This document shows, piece by piece, positions 17,198 to 26,788 of a stretch of DNA of 64,000 nt. Positions within the stretch are counted from its first letter, which is position 1; every line of letters begins with the position of its first letter. The translations under genes were made by a program, and so were the position numbers. Under the pieces are notes generated by a model. It searched no databases, was not told the DNA's origin, and was given only the letters and a program-made list of their open reading frames with translations. This DNA comes from Cellulomonas sp. SLBN-39 (GTDB taxonomy: Bacteria > Actinomycetota > Actinomycetes > Actinomycetales > Cellulomonadaceae): positions 1,860,001 to 1,924,000 of the forward strand of contig NZ_VFOA01000001.1 of NCBI RefSeq assembly GCF_006715865.1. Reading direction: 5' to 3'.

Positions 17198-17208
17198 GTG
17201 TGGCACAC
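17198..17208. promoter_or_regulatory. GTGTGGCACAC palindrome at the LuxR-type gene start
   Basis: GTGTG-G-CACAC lies 9 bases upstream of the start codon of the minus-strand LuxR-type gene. A site this close to translation start could mediate autoregulation. Role inferred from position. Confidence 0.35.
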
Positions 17209-17485
17209 CGCGTCGGGCCGGGGGCCGAACGCCGCGCGACGCGCCGGACGGCGCCGCGACGCGCCGGTGCACGGTGCGGCACGCCGTGCTGTGACGAAGC
17301 GGACACAGGGGGCGAACCGGCTGTGGACGGAGGTGGGGACACGCCGGGGTGCGCCTGTGGGCGGGCCTGTGGGTATCGCCGTGCGCGTGGCGCGCATGCG
17401 GGTGAACACGCACGTCAGGGCGCCGACGCACTGTCCACAGGCGGTGGGCGGCGAGGGCGCACAGGGTGAAAACCACACCCGTGCA

Positions 17486-17501
17486 ACACAACACCTAGTG
17501 G
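17486..17501 (+). promoter_or_regulatory. NrdR box 1
   Basis: ACACAACACCTAGTGG agrees with the NrdR consensus ACACWATATATWGTGT at 12 of 16 positions. It is exactly 32 bases upstream of a second match, the three-turn spacing typical of NrdR tandem boxes, in front of nrdH. Confidence 0.6.
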
Positions 17502-17517
17502 TGTCTTGCAGTGTCAG

Positions 17518-17533
17518 ACCCCAGGTGTAGTGT
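17518..17533 (+). promoter_or_regulatory. NrdR box 2
   Basis: ACCCCAGGTGTAGTGT agrees with the NrdR consensus at 11 of 16 positions, best in the right half (TGTAGTGT). It is 85 bases before the nrdH start. Pairing and spacing make the assignment credible although each box alone is weak. Confidence 0.55.
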
Positions 17534-17618
17534 CTACGCAGACGGCTCGCCCCCATGCTTCGCGGAGGGCTCGAGCCGGTCACAGACGCACGGAACGAGC
17601 CCTCGGGGAGAAGTCGCG

Positions 17619-17864
17619 ATGACGATCACGGTCTACAGCAAGCCGGCCTGCGTGCAGTGCACCGCGACCTACCGTGCGCTCGACAAGATCGGCCACGACT
17701 ACACGGTCGTCGACATCTCGCAGGACGCGGACGCCCGCGACTACGTGATGTCGCTCGGCCACCTCCAGGCCCCCGTCGTGGTCGTCGACGGCGAGCACTG
17801 GTCGGGCTACCGCCCCGACCGCATCAAGGCGCTCGCCGACAAGCTGGCGACGCAGGTCGCCTGA
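17619..17864 (+). CDS. nrdH: Glutaredoxin-like NrdH redoxin
   Basis: 81-residue cytosolic redoxin with the active-site motif CVQC near the N-terminus ([21 protein letters not shown]) and the conserved [25 protein letters not shown]-terminal half, typical of NrdH. It supplies electrons to the class Ib ribonucleotide reductase NrdEF from thioredoxin reductase. The ATG at 17619 follows GGGGAG. It is first in the nrdHIEF cluster, behind tandem NrdR boxes. Confidence 0.95.
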   Translation: MTITVYSKPACVQCTATYRALDKIGHDYTVVDISQDADARDYVMSLGHLQAPVVVVDGEHWSGYRPDRIKALADKLATQVA

Positions 17865-17915
17865 CCCGGTCGGTCCGGGGCCCGCGCGGCACCCGGACGA
17901 CCGCACGGACGCCCC

Positions 17916-17947
17916 GGGCCGGTGCCGGTCACGCACCGCACCGGCCC
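17916..17947 (+). terminator. Hairpin between nrdH and nrdI
   Basis: GGGCCGGTGCCGGT pairs with ACCGCACCGGCCC leaving one bulged base, with loop CACGC. It may attenuate or process the nrd transcript between the abundant redoxin and the rest of the operon. Confidence 0.4.
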
Positions 17948-17994
17948 GGCGGGCTCCGCACAGATCGCACCTCGGACGGCGGAAGGAGCGTGCG

Positions 17995-18411
17995 ATGACC
18001 TCGCTCGTGTACTTCTCCTCGGCGTCGGGCAACACCCACCGCTTCGTGGAGAAGCTCGGCTTGCCGGCCGTGCGGATCCCCCTGCGGCCCACCGAGCCGT
18101 TCCTGCACGTGCAGGACCCGTACGTGCTGGTCCTGCCGACGTACGGCGGGGGCAACGAGGGCGGGGCGGTGCCCCGCCAGGTCATCAAGTTCCTCAACGA
18201 CGAGGGCAACCGTGGCCTGATCCGTGGCGTGATCGCCGCGGGCAACACCAACTTCAGCGAGGCGTACTGCATCGCGGGCGACATCGTGGCGGCCAAGTGC
18301 CGCGTGCCGCTCCTGTACCGCTTCGAGCTCATGGGAACCAACGAGGACGTCACGCGCGTGCGCGACGGATTGGGGCAGTTTTGGCAGCGACGGTCGCAGA
18401 TACCCGCGTAG
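17995..18411 (+). CDS. nrdI: Flavodoxin-like protein NrdI
   Basis: 138 residues. The flavodoxin-like FMN loop is [16 protein letters not shown], and [20 protein letters not shown] and [15 protein letters not shown] are diagnostic of NrdI. It generates the oxidant needed to assemble the Mn(III)2-tyrosyl radical cofactor of NrdF. The ATG at 17995 is preceded by GGAAGGAG. It lies directly before nrdE, as in other class Ib operons. Confidence 0.95.
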   Translation: MTSLVYFSSASGNTHRFVEKLGLPAVRIPLRPTEPFLHVQDPYVLVLPTYGGGNEGGAVPRQVIKFLNDEGNRGLIRGVIAAGNTNFSEAYCIAGDIVAAKCRVPLLYRFELMGTNEDVTRVRDGLGQFWQRRSQIPA

Positions 18412-18413
18412 AG

Positions 18414-20528
18414 ATGACGGGGCTGGACTACCACGCCCTGAACGCGATGCTCAACCTGTACGACGCGGACGGGAAGATCCAGTTCGACGCCGATCGCGAG
18501 GCGGCGCGGCAGTACTTCCTGCAGCACGTCAACCAGAACACGGTCTTCTTCCACGACCTGGACGAGAAGCTCGAGTACCTCGTCGAGAACAAGTACTACG
18601 ACCCGGCGGTGCTCGCGCAGTACGACCGCGAGTTCATCAAGTCGCTGTTCCAGTACGCGTACTCGAAGAAGTTCCGCTTCCAGACCTTCCTCGGCGCGTT
18701 CAAGTACTACACCTCGTACACGCTGAAGACGTTCGACGGCAAGCGGTACCTCGAGCGCTTCGAGGACCGCGTGTGCATGGTCGCGCTGGCGCTGGCCGAG
18801 GGCGACCAGGACTTCGCGATGAACCTCGTCGACGAGATCGTCTCCGGGCGGTTCCAGCCGGCGACCCCCACGTTCCTCAACCTCGGCAAGGCGCAGCGCG
18901 GCGAGCCCGTGTCCTGCTTCCTGCTGCGCATCGAGGACAACATGGAGTCCATCGCGCGCGGCATCAACTCGGCCCTGCAGCTGTCCAAGCGCGGCGGCGG
19001 CGTGGCCCTGCTGCTGTCGAACATCCGCGAGCACGGCGCGCCGATCAAGCACATCGAGAACCAGAGCTCGGGCGTCATCCCCGTCATGAAGCTCCTCGAG
19101 GACTCGTTCAGCTACGCCAACCAGCTCGGGGCCCGCCAGGGCGCCGGCGCGGTGTACCTGCACGCGCACCACCCGGACATCTACCGCTTCCTCGACACCA
19201 AGCGCGAGAACGCGGACGAGAAGATCCGGATCAAGACCCTCTCGCTCGGCGTCGTCATCCCGGACATCACGTTCGACCTGGCGAAGAAGAACGAGCCGAT
19301 GTACCTCTTCTCGCCGTACGACGTCGAGCGCGTCTACGGCGTGCCGTTCGCGGACATCGACGTCACCGAGAAGTACTACGAGATGGTCGACGACGCGCGC
19401 ATCCGCAAGACCAAGATCAACGCGCGCGAGTTCTTCCAGACCCTCGCCGAGATCCAGTTCGAGTCCGGCTACCCGTACGTGATGTTCGAGGACACGGTCA
19501 ACCGTGCGAACCCCATCAAGGGCAAGATCACGCACTCGAACCTGTGCTCGGAGATCCTGCAGGTCTCCACGCCGTCGACCTTCAACGAGGACCTGTCCTA
19601 CGACCAGGTCGGCCGCGACATCTCCTGCAACCTGGGCTCGATGAACATCGCGCTGTCGATGGACTCCCCGGACCTGGGCCGCACGGTCGAGACCGCGATC
19701 CGCGCGCTGACCGCGGTGTCGGACCAGACGAGCATCGAGTCGGTGCCGTCGATCAAGAAGGCCAACGCCGGCGGGCACGCGATCGGCCTCGGGCAGATGA
19801 ACCTGCACGGGTACCTGGCGCGCGAGCGGATCCACTACGGCTCCGACGAGGGCCTGGACTTCACGAACATCTACTTCTACACGGTCGCGTACCACGCGAT
19901 CCGTGCCTCGAACCTGCTCGCGCAGGAGCGGAAGGCGAAGTTCTTCGGGTTCGAGGACTCGAAGTACGCGACCGGCGAGTACTTCACCAAGTACGTCGAG
20001 AAGGAGTGGAAGCCCCGCACCGAGCGCGTGCGCGAGCTGTTCGCGGCCGCGGGCGTGCACGTCCCCACGCAGGACGACTGGCGCGAGCTCGCGGCCCTGG
20101 TCGCCGAGCACGGGCTGTACAACCAGAACCTGCAGGCCGTCCCGCCGACCGGCTCGATCTCGTACATCAACCACTCGACGAGCTCGATCCACCCGATCGC
20201 GTCGAAGATCGAGATCCGCAAGGAGGGCAAGATCGGGCGCGTCTACTACCCGGCGCCCTTCATGACGAACGACAACCTGGAGTACTACCAGGACGCGTAC
20301 GAGATCGGCTTCGAGAAGATCGTCGACACGTACGCCGAGGCGACCCAGCACGTCGACCAGGGCCTGTCGCTCACCCTCTTCTTCAAGGACACGGCCACGA
20401 CCCGTGACCTGAACCGCGCGCAGATCTACGCGTGGAAGAAGGGCATCAAGACCATCTACTACATCCGCCTGCGGCAGATGGCGCTGGAAGGTACGGAAGT
20501 GGAGGGTTGCGTTAGCTGCATGTTGTAA
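18414..20528 (+). CDS. nrdE: Class Ib ribonucleoside-diphosphate reductase alpha subunit NrdE
   Basis: 704 residues from the ATG at 18414. An in-frame TTG at 18381, overlapping nrdI, would add 11 residues and is a realistic alternative, since homologues carry N-terminal extensions. It has the catalytic barrel typical of NrdE, with [32 protein letters not shown] and [15 protein letters not shown]. The C-terminus ends GCVSCML, the flexible redox pair re-reduced by NrdH. It converts ribonucleoside diphosphates to deoxyribonucleotides with NrdF. The early N-terminus lacks the long ATP cone of class Ia enzymes, as expected for class Ib. Confidence 0.97.
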   Translation: MTGLDYHALNAMLNLYDADGKIQFDADREAARQYFLQHVNQNTVFFHDLDEKLEYLVENKYYDPAVLAQYDREFIKSLFQYAYSKKFRFQTFLGAFKYYTSYTLKTFDGKRYLERFEDRVCMVALALAEGDQDFAMNLVDEIVSGRFQPATPTFLNLGKAQRGEPVSCFLLRIEDNMESIARGINSALQLSKRGGGVALLLSNIREHGAPIKHIENQSSGVIPVMKLLEDSFSYANQLGARQGAGAVYLHAHHPDIYRFLDTKRENADEKIRIKTLSLGVVIPDITFDLAKKNEPMYLFSPYDVERVYGVPFADIDVTEKYYEMVDDARIRKTKINAREFFQTLAEIQFESGYPYVMFEDTVNRANPIKGKITHSNLCSEILQVSTPSTFNEDLSYDQVGRDISCNLGSMNIALSMDSPDLGRTVETAIRALTAVSDQTSIESVPSIKKANAGGHAIGLGQMNLHGYLARERIHYGSDEGLDFTNIYFYTVAYHAIRASNLLAQERKAKFFGFEDSKYATGEYFTKYVEKEWKPRTERVRELFAAAGVHVPTQDDWRELAALVAEHGLYNQNLQAVPPTGSISYINHSTSSIHPIASKIEIRKEGKIGRVYYPAPFMTNDNLEYYQDAYEIGFEKIVDTYAEATQHVDQGLSLTLFFKDTATTRDLNRAQIYAWKKGIKTIYYIRLRQMALEGTEVEGCVSCML

Positions 20529-21560
<1,032 letters not shown>

Positions 21561-21575
21561 GCCCGGCGTGCTGCC

Positions 21576-21615
21576 GACGCGGCCCTCGTGACCTGGTGGT
21601 CACGAGGGCCGCGTC
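21576..21615 (+). terminator. Strong terminator of the nrd operon
   Basis: An 18-base arm at 21576-21593 pairs perfectly with 21598-21615 around a TGGT loop. It starts 15 bases after the nrdF stop codon. It lies between convergent genes and may serve both strands. Confidence 0.85.
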
Positions 21616-21707
21616 GCGTCCGGCCAGAAGGTGCTCCGCCACGCCGCTGGCCTCACGCGCCGTCCCGACCGCCGACGGCGCCGCTCGCGCCGTGCGCAGC
21701 CGGCTCG

Positions 21708-22096
21708 TCACCAGGGCGACGCGCGCCATCGCGGCACGTGGGCGTCGAGCCACCGCTCGAACCGGTCCGGGTGGCGCAGGATCACGTCCGTGTCCCACCA
21801 CGGCCCGCGGACGTACCCCGGCGTGACGACCGAGACCGTGCCGACGATGTCGTCGCCGGCGTGCAGCACGAGCGTCGGGTGGGCGGTCGTCGTCCAGGAC
21901 CCGCCGTCCTGCTCGTCGGCGGCACGAGGCAGGCGCGCAGCTCGGTGAGGGCGCCGGGGTCGTCGATCCGTGCCAGCAGGTCGTCGGGGTCGCGACGGCG
22001 GCGCTTCACGCCCGGGTCGTACGACGGGCCCCGGACCACCAGCAGCCGCGTCATCGAGTGCACGGCGTACTCGACGTCCAGGGGGTCGGCGTCCAC
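21708..22096 (-). pseudogene. Frameshifted gene of unknown function
   Basis: Reading from a GTG at 22096, the first part (VDADPLDVEYAVHSMTRLLV through LTELRACLVPP) is protein-like. The continuation (DEQDGGSWTTTAHPTLVLHA through RFERWLDAHVPRW) is in another frame. One extra base near 21918 would fuse them into about 129 residues ending at 21708. No family is recognised; the second half contains GYVRGPWWDTD. It may be a genuine recent pseudogene or a sequencing error. Confidence 0.6.
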
Positions 22097-22194
22097 GCCA
22101 CGACGATAGCCACGGCACGCACCCGGCCATCCGCAACGTGCGCGGGCCGAGCCCCAGCTCACCTGTGTGCCCCCGCCGAGCACGGTCGCCAGTC

Positions 22195-22222
22195 CGCGGT
22201 GTAGACGCGCGTCTACACCGCG
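22195..22222. promoter_or_regulatory. 28-bp perfect palindrome, operator of the VapBC-type pair
   Basis: Bases 22195-22208 are the exact reverse complement of 22209-22222, with the core GTAGACGCGCGTCTAC. It ends 14 bases before the antitoxin start codon, where toxin-antitoxin complexes bind to repress their own operon. Confidence 0.75.
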
Positions 22223-22236
22223 ACTACCGTGACTTC

Positions 22237-22512
22237 ATGGCCACCGTCGGGACGCGCGAGCTCAAGCAGAACCCGCACGCCGTCGTGCGGCAGGTTCTCG
22301 AGACGGGCGAGGCGGTCGTGGTGACGACGCACGGGCACCCCACCGGAGTCGCGCTCGTGCCGACCCATGTTGGGCCGCGGCGGTGGGTCCGGGGGGCGGA
22401 CCTGGCCCGGGTAGCCCTGATCGACGACGACGCCGTGTCGCGGCTCCACGACGACCTCGCGTCCGTGGACCAGGACGACGAGCCCGCCGACCCGTGGGCG
22501 CCGCGCGCGTGA
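22237..22512 (+). CDS. Phd/YefM-family antitoxin
   Basis: 91 residues. The N-terminus ATVGTRELKQNPHAVVRQVLETGEAVVVTTHG is the Phd/YefM DNA-binding fold, and the acidic C-terminal tail (DDDLASVDQDDEPADPW region) should wrap around the toxin. It neutralises the PIN-domain toxin encoded next and probably represses the operon through the 28-bp palindrome. Its stop overlaps the toxin GTG by 4 bases, giving coupled translation. Confidence 0.88.
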   Translation: MATVGTRELKQNPHAVVRQVLETGEAVVVTTHGHPTGVALVPTHVGPRRWVRGADLARVALIDDDAVSRLHDDLASVDQDDEPADPWAPRA

Positions 22513-22895
22513 TCCTCCTCGACACGAACGTGCTGGTCGACCTCCACCTGTACGCGCTGGACCCCGACGAGGAGTACACCGCGAGCATCCTGTCGCGTGC
22601 CGAGCTGGAGTTCGGCGTCCGCGCCGCCCGCAGCGCCGAGGACACCGCCGTCCGCACCCGGCGGCTCAACCAGCTCGACGAGCTGTTCGACTGGCTGCCG
22701 TTCGACGTGGAGTGCACGCGCTCGTACGGCATCGTCGCCTCGACGGCACGGGCGTCCGGCGCGAAGGTGCGCGGCAAGGACGCACTGATCGCCGCGCAGG
22801 CGCACCGGCACGGTGCAGCGCTCCTCACGGCGAACCTCGACGACTTCCGGCCCTTCGAGCACCTCGTCAGGATCGCGGCACCGACCCGTCGGTGA
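22509..22895 (+). CDS. vapC: VapC-type PIN-domain ribonuclease toxin
   Basis: 128 residues from a GTG overlapping the antitoxin stop. The PIN domain carries its acidic metal ligands: Asp5 in LLDTNVLVD, Glu32 in SRAELEFGV, Asp91 in GKDALIAAQA and Asp111/112 in ANLDDF. VapC toxins cut tRNA or rRNA when freed from the antitoxin. The length is typical, no motif is missing, and the toxin looks functional. Confidence 0.9.
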   Translation: MILLDTNVLVDLHLYALDPDEEYTASILSRAELEFGVRAARSAEDTAVRTRRLNQLDELFDWLPFDVECTRSYGIVASTARASGAKVRGKDALIAAQAHRHGAALLTANLDDFRPFEHLVRIAAPTRR

Positions 22896-22950
22896 CCGCG
22901 CCGGACGGGGCATGTGCTCGGTGACGGCCGCCTTCCGTCCCGGCCACGCG

Positions 22951-22985
22951 GGGGTGCGAGGACGGGCGCGCCGCCCCCGCACCCC
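22951..22985. terminator. Possible bidirectional terminator
   Basis: GGGGTGC (22951-22957) pairs with GCACCCC (22979-22985), enclosing further GC-rich sequence. It lies between the convergent toxin gene and GH43 gene. Confidence 0.4.
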
Positions 22986-23000
22986 TGGGCGTCGCGCCGC

Positions 23001-24833
23001 TCAGGAGACGCGGCTCCACCGGAACGTCGCCGCCGACGTGCAGGTGCGCTGCTCCAGGGCCGCGCCGTCGGCGGTCGAGCCGCCGACCACGCCCACGCAC
23101 CGGCCGCTGGCCCGGTTGACCAGCTGGTCGTCGCCGTCGCCGGTGGACCGCCACGAGAACTGCTGGTTGGTGCGGCCGTGGCAGGTGTACTGGATGAGGC
23201 GGGCACCGTCGGCGGTGGACGCGCCGGTCACGTCGAGGCACTTGCCGCTGTGCACGGACCGTAGGGAGACGTACCCGCCGCCGGCGTCGACGACCTGCCA
23301 GCGCTGCCACGGCTGCCCGTTGCTCGCCCACTGGCCGACCACCGCGAGGTCGTCGCGGTTGGGCTGCTGGACGTCCATGACCTTGCCGCTCGCACGGTTG
23401 GCGATCCGCACCTCGCCGGACGGCGGCACCGTCGGGGTCGGTGTCGGTGTGGGGGTGGGCGTCGTGCCGCCGGCGCGCGTGAACTGCCAGCTGCCGACGT
23501 TGAACAGCTCGCCGCTGCCGCCCGCGAACCGCAGGACCAGGTCGCGGGTGCCGCTCGCACCGCTGACGGGGCACGTGACCGTGGTCCACGCCTGCCAGCC
23601 GCCGGTGCCGGGCACGGTGCACGTGCCGACGACCGGCCCGGTCGCGCTGTCGAGCCGCACCTCGATGCGTCCGCCGGCGCCCGCCGACGCGACGCGTGCG
23701 CTGAACGCCGCCGCCCCGGCGCCGAACCCGACGCCCTTGACCCGCACCCAGTCGCCGTTGCCGATGAACGCGAGGTTGAGGCCGCCCTCGGTGGCGCGCT
23801 CGGTCTCGACGCCGCTCGCCCAGGCCGTCGTCTCGGCCTGCTGCGTGACGTACGGGTCGAGGGGTTCGACCTGCGGCGGCCCCGCCGTGGTCATGCTCAT
23901 CTGCGGGATCGACCCGTCGGCGCCGTACGTGAACTGCTCGACGGCCACCGACCGCGTGAACCCGCCCCCGCCCGGCAGCGCACCGTTGTGGTAGAAGAAG
24001 TACGACCTGCCCCGGTAGTCGACGACGCCGGGATGGTTGGTGAAGCTGCTGCCCTGCCGGGGCATGACGGTGCCGCGGTACGTCCACGGGCCGGTCGGGC
24101 CGGGGGACGTCGAGTACCCGATGAACTCGCTGCAGCACTCCGCGGCGAACACGTTGTAGTAGGTGCCGTTGCGCTTGTACACCCACGGCCCCTCCTCGTA
24201 GAGGGTGGGCCGCTGCGCGTTGCCGCCGGGGCGCGTGCCGAACCCCGCCGTGGTCAGCGGGATCCGGGTGGGGCTGCCGGAGTACGACACCATGTCGCGG
24301 TTGAGCCGGACGTACCAGAGGTTCGGGTTGCCCCAGTAGAGGTACGCCTGGCCGTCGTCGTCGATCATCACGGTCGGGTCGATCTCGCCGTTGCCGACGA
24401 GCGGGCGGCCGATGGCGTCGCGGAACGGCCCGGTGGGGCTGTCGGAGACGCCGACGCCGATGACCATGCCGCCGCCCCGTTGCTTGACGGGCACGTAGAA
24501 GAAGAACTTCCCGTCGCGCTCCACGACCTGCCCGGCCCACGCGTCGGCCTCGGCCCACGCGAACGTCGTCAGGCCCATGGGGGAGCCGTGGTCGGTCCAG
24601 TTGGCCATGTCGGTGGTGGAGAAGACCCGCCAGTCCTTCATGGTGAAGTACGTCGAGCCGTCCTCGTCGTGGCTCGTGTAGACGTACAGGCGGCCGTCGT
24701 GGACGAGCGGGGCCGGGTCGGCGGTGTAGACGGTCTGGACGATGGGGTTGTCCGCCGCGGCCGGTGCCGTGAGCGTGACGGGGAGCAGCAGCGCGGCCGC
24801 GGCGAGCGCCGCGACCCGCCGGCCGCGCCTCAC
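23001..24833 (-). CDS. Secreted GH43 beta-xylosidase/arabinofuranosidase with CBM6 and CBM13
   Basis: 610 residues from a GTG at 24833 that overlaps the GH27 stop (GTGA). A signal peptide (about 1-28) precedes a GH43 five-bladed propeller (about 30-330): base Asp39 in TADPAP, Asp152 in GEIDPTVM and acid Glu214 in YEEGPWV. Next is a CBM6 (about 335-470, from YVTQQAETTAW to FNVGSWQF), a PT linker and a ricin-type CBM13 (about 485-610). The HDEDGSTYFTMKDWRVFSTTDM stretch is typical of xylosidase/arabinofuranosidase members. It should trim xylan side chains or xylo-oligosaccharides outside the cell. It is co-transcribed after GH27. Confidence 0.9.
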   Translation of the reverse strand: MRRGRRVAALAAAALLLPVTLTAPAAADNPIVQTVYTADPAPLVHDGRLYVYTSHDEDGSTYFTMKDWRVFSTTDMANWTDHGSPMGLTTFAWAEADAWAGQVVERDGKFFFYVPVKQRGGGMVIGVGVSDSPTGPFRDAIGRPLVGNGEIDPTVMIDDDGQAYLYWGNPNLWYVRLNRDMVSYSGSPTRIPLTTAGFGTRPGGNAQRPTLYEEGPWVYKRNGTYYNVFAAECCSEFIGYSTSPGPTGPWTYRGTVMPRQGSSFTNHPGVVDYRGRSYFFYHNGALPGGGGFTRSVAVEQFTYGADGSIPQMSMTTAGPPQVEPLDPYVTQQAETTAWASGVETERATEGGLNLAFIGNGDWVRVKGVGFGAGAAAFSARVASAGAGGRIEVRLDSATGPVVGTCTVPGTGGWQAWTTVTCPVSGASGTRDLVLRFAGGSGELFNVGSWQFTRAGGTTPTPTPTPTPTVPPSGEVRIANRASGKVMDVQQPNRDDLAVVGQWASNGQPWQRWQVVDAGGGYVSLRSVHSGKCLDVTGASTADGARLIQYTCHGRTNQQFSWRSTGDGDDQLVNRASGRCVGVVGGSTADGAALEQRTCTSAATFRWSRVS

Positions 24834-26497
24834 CGCCGGCTCCACACCTGGTTGGCGGCGCCGGTGCAGGTCCACAGGAGCACGCCCGTGCCGTTCGCGG
24901 TGAGGTTGCGGTCGACGTCGAGGCACAGCCCGGACGCGACGCCGCGGATGGTGCCGTTCGGCTGCGCGGTCCACTGCTGGTTGGTGCCGCCGTGGCAGTC
25001 GTACAGCTGCACGGCCGTGCCGGCGGTGGCCCCGGCCGGGGCGTCGAGGCAGCGGCCGAGCACGCGCAGCGTCGCGCCGTCGGTGGTCCACCGCTGGTTG
25101 GTGCCGCCGTTGCAGTCCCAGATCACGGGGCGTGTGCCGTTGGCCGTGGCGCCGTTGGGCGCGTCGAGGCAGCGGCCGGACGCGGCGCTGACCAGCGTCG
25201 TCGTCGAGCCCGTCGGCGGCGGGGTCGTGGTGCCGGGGGTGACGCGGTACAGCGCGACGCCGTGCGCGGGCACGGTGGCCGTGATCCGGTCCGACGTCTG
25301 GCCGGTCGCCCCGGTCCACAGTTCGCGGTACGTCGCCGTGCCGGCGCCCAGCCCGGCCTCCGCGAGGGTCGCGGAGATGCTGCGGCTGCTGCCGCCGCGG
25401 TTGAGCAGGGCGACGGCGACCGAGCCGTCGGCCAGCGGCTTGGCCCAGACCTCGGCGTCGCCGTCGTCGCGCACACGGTCGGCCTGGCGGACCAGCGGGT
25501 CCTGGTCGATCGCGAGCACGTCACGGTTGGTCAGGATGCTGCGCACGTCGGCGCTCATGTTCCGGATGTCGTTGCCGGCGATCAGCGGCGCGGAGAGCAT
25601 CGCCCACATGCTCATGTGCGCGCGGTTCTCGGTGGGGGTGAGGGTGTTGCGCACGCCGACCATGAGCATGTCGGGGTCGTTGTACTGGCCCGGCTTCGTC
25701 CACTCCCGCATCGGCTCGATGATGTCGAGCGCCTCGGTGATGCCGACGAAGCACCAGTGGTCCGACGGCGGGCAGCCCGTGGACCACGCGTCCTTGAGGT
25801 CCTCCGAGGTGCGCCACATGTCCGCGAACGCTCCCCAGCCGGAGTAGGTCGGCGCGGTGTTGGTGTGCGCGCTGTTCGGGTTGATGGAGTAGACGATGGG
25901 CCGCCCCGTGGCCTTGAGGGCGTCGCCGAACTTCTTGAACAGCGCCGCCTGCTCGGTGACGGTGCCGCGCGGGTCGCACCAGTCGTGCTTGACGTAGTCG
26001 ACGCCCCACGAGGCGAACAGCTGCGCGTCGCGCGTCTCGTACCCGTTGGACGACGTGCCGGGTCGGTTGCCGAAGTACTGGTCGCAGGTCTTCTCGCGGG
26101 GGGCGTGGTAGATCCCGAACTTCAGGCCCTTGCTGTGGATGTAGTCGCCCAGGGCCTTCATGCCGGACGGGAAGCGCGACGTGTTCGCCCGCAGGTTGCC
26201 GTTGGCGTCGCGGGTGTCCTGCATCCAGCAGTCGTCGACGACGACGTACTGGTAGCCCGCCGCGGCCATGCCCGAGCTGACCATGGCGTCGGCCGCCTGC
26301 CGGATCATCTGCTCGTTGATGTTGCAGTAGAAGGTGTTCCAGCTGTTCCAGCCGAGGGGCGGCAGCGGTGCCGGCTCCTCGACGGTGGGGGTGGCGGCCG
26401 CGGCCGGTGCGGCGGGCGCCGCGAGGCCGGCCGCGGGGGCGACGAGCAGGGCCAGGGCGAGCGCGAGGACGCGCAGGCGGGGACGGGTGCGGGACAC
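24830..26497 (-). CDS. Secreted GH27 alpha-galactosidase-family enzyme with CBM13
   Basis: 555 residues; the GTG at 26497 follows GAGGAGACC. A signal peptide (about 1-36) precedes the GH27 barrel, with PPLGWNSWNTF, VVDDCWMQD, the nucleophile Asp172 in DYVKHDWC and the acid/base Asp233 in WRTSED. A beta-sandwich follows, then a TP-rich linker and a ricin-type CBM13 (about 435-555) with repeats such as GGTNQRW, GGTNQQW and AANQVW. The family removes terminal alpha-galactose; some members act as beta-L-arabinopyranosidases, so either substrate is possible. First gene of a two-gene operon with GH43. Confidence 0.9.
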   Translation of the reverse strand: MSRTRPRLRVLALALALLVAPAAGLAAPAAPAAAATPTVEEPAPLPPLGWNSWNTFYCNINEQMIRQAADAMVSSGMAAAGYQYVVVDDCWMQDTRDANGNLRANTSRFPSGMKALGDYIHSKGLKFGIYHAPREKTCDQYFGNRPGTSSNGYETRDAQLFASWGVDYVKHDWCDPRGTVTEQAALFKKFGDALKATGRPIVYSINPNSAHTNTAPTYSGWGAFADMWRTSEDLKDAWSTGCPPSDHWCFVGITEALDIIEPMREWTKPGQYNDPDMLMVGVRNTLTPTENRAHMSMWAMLSAPLIAGNDIRNMSADVRSILTNRDVLAIDQDPLVRQADRVRDDGDAEVWAKPLADGSVAVALLNRGGSSRSISATLAEAGLGAGTATYRELWTGATGQTSDRITATVPAHGVALYRVTPGTTTPPPTGSTTTLVSAASGRCLDAPNGATANGTRPVIWDCNGGTNQRWTTDGATLRVLGRCLDAPAGATAGTAVQLYDCHGGTNQQWTAQPNGTIRGVASGLCLDVDRNLTANGTGVLLWTCTGAANQVWSRR

Positions 26498-26632
26498 GGA
26501 GGTCTCCTCGGCGGACGCGGCCCGGGTGTGGGCCTGGACGACCCGGCGGACGTCGGTGTCGCGTCGGGGCGTCACGGCAGGGGCGGGGCCCGTGGCGTCG
26601 TGGCCCGGGCGTGGGTGCTGCGAGCACCTGCC

Positions 26633-26644
26633 GTGAACGTTCAC
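26633..26644. promoter_or_regulatory. Perfect LacI-type palindrome GTGAACGTTCAC
   Basis: A 12-bp perfect palindrome 136 bases upstream of the GH27 start. It matches the sites at 1900-1911 and 2079-2090 near the esterase/GH30 pair, at a similar distance from the gene. It is probably an operator for the GH27-GH43 operon. Confidence 0.6.
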
Positions 26645-26735
26645 ATCACTGCTGAGCGTAGGGCGGTCCGGCACCGGGTCCACCGGTGAAACGGTTCGAG
26701 ACCGGCGAGACCGCCGCGCCCTCGGGCCGGACGCA

Positions 26736-26768
26736 CGACGGGCCCGGCAGCAGCTGCCGGGCCCGTCG
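26736..26768 (-). terminator. Terminator after the GH30 gene
   Basis: A 15-base arm (26736-26750) pairs perfectly with 26754-26768 around a CAG loop. It starts 20 bases beyond the stop codon of the minus-strand GH30 gene. Confidence 0.8.
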
Positions 26769-26788
26769 CACGTGCGGGTGGTCCGTCG

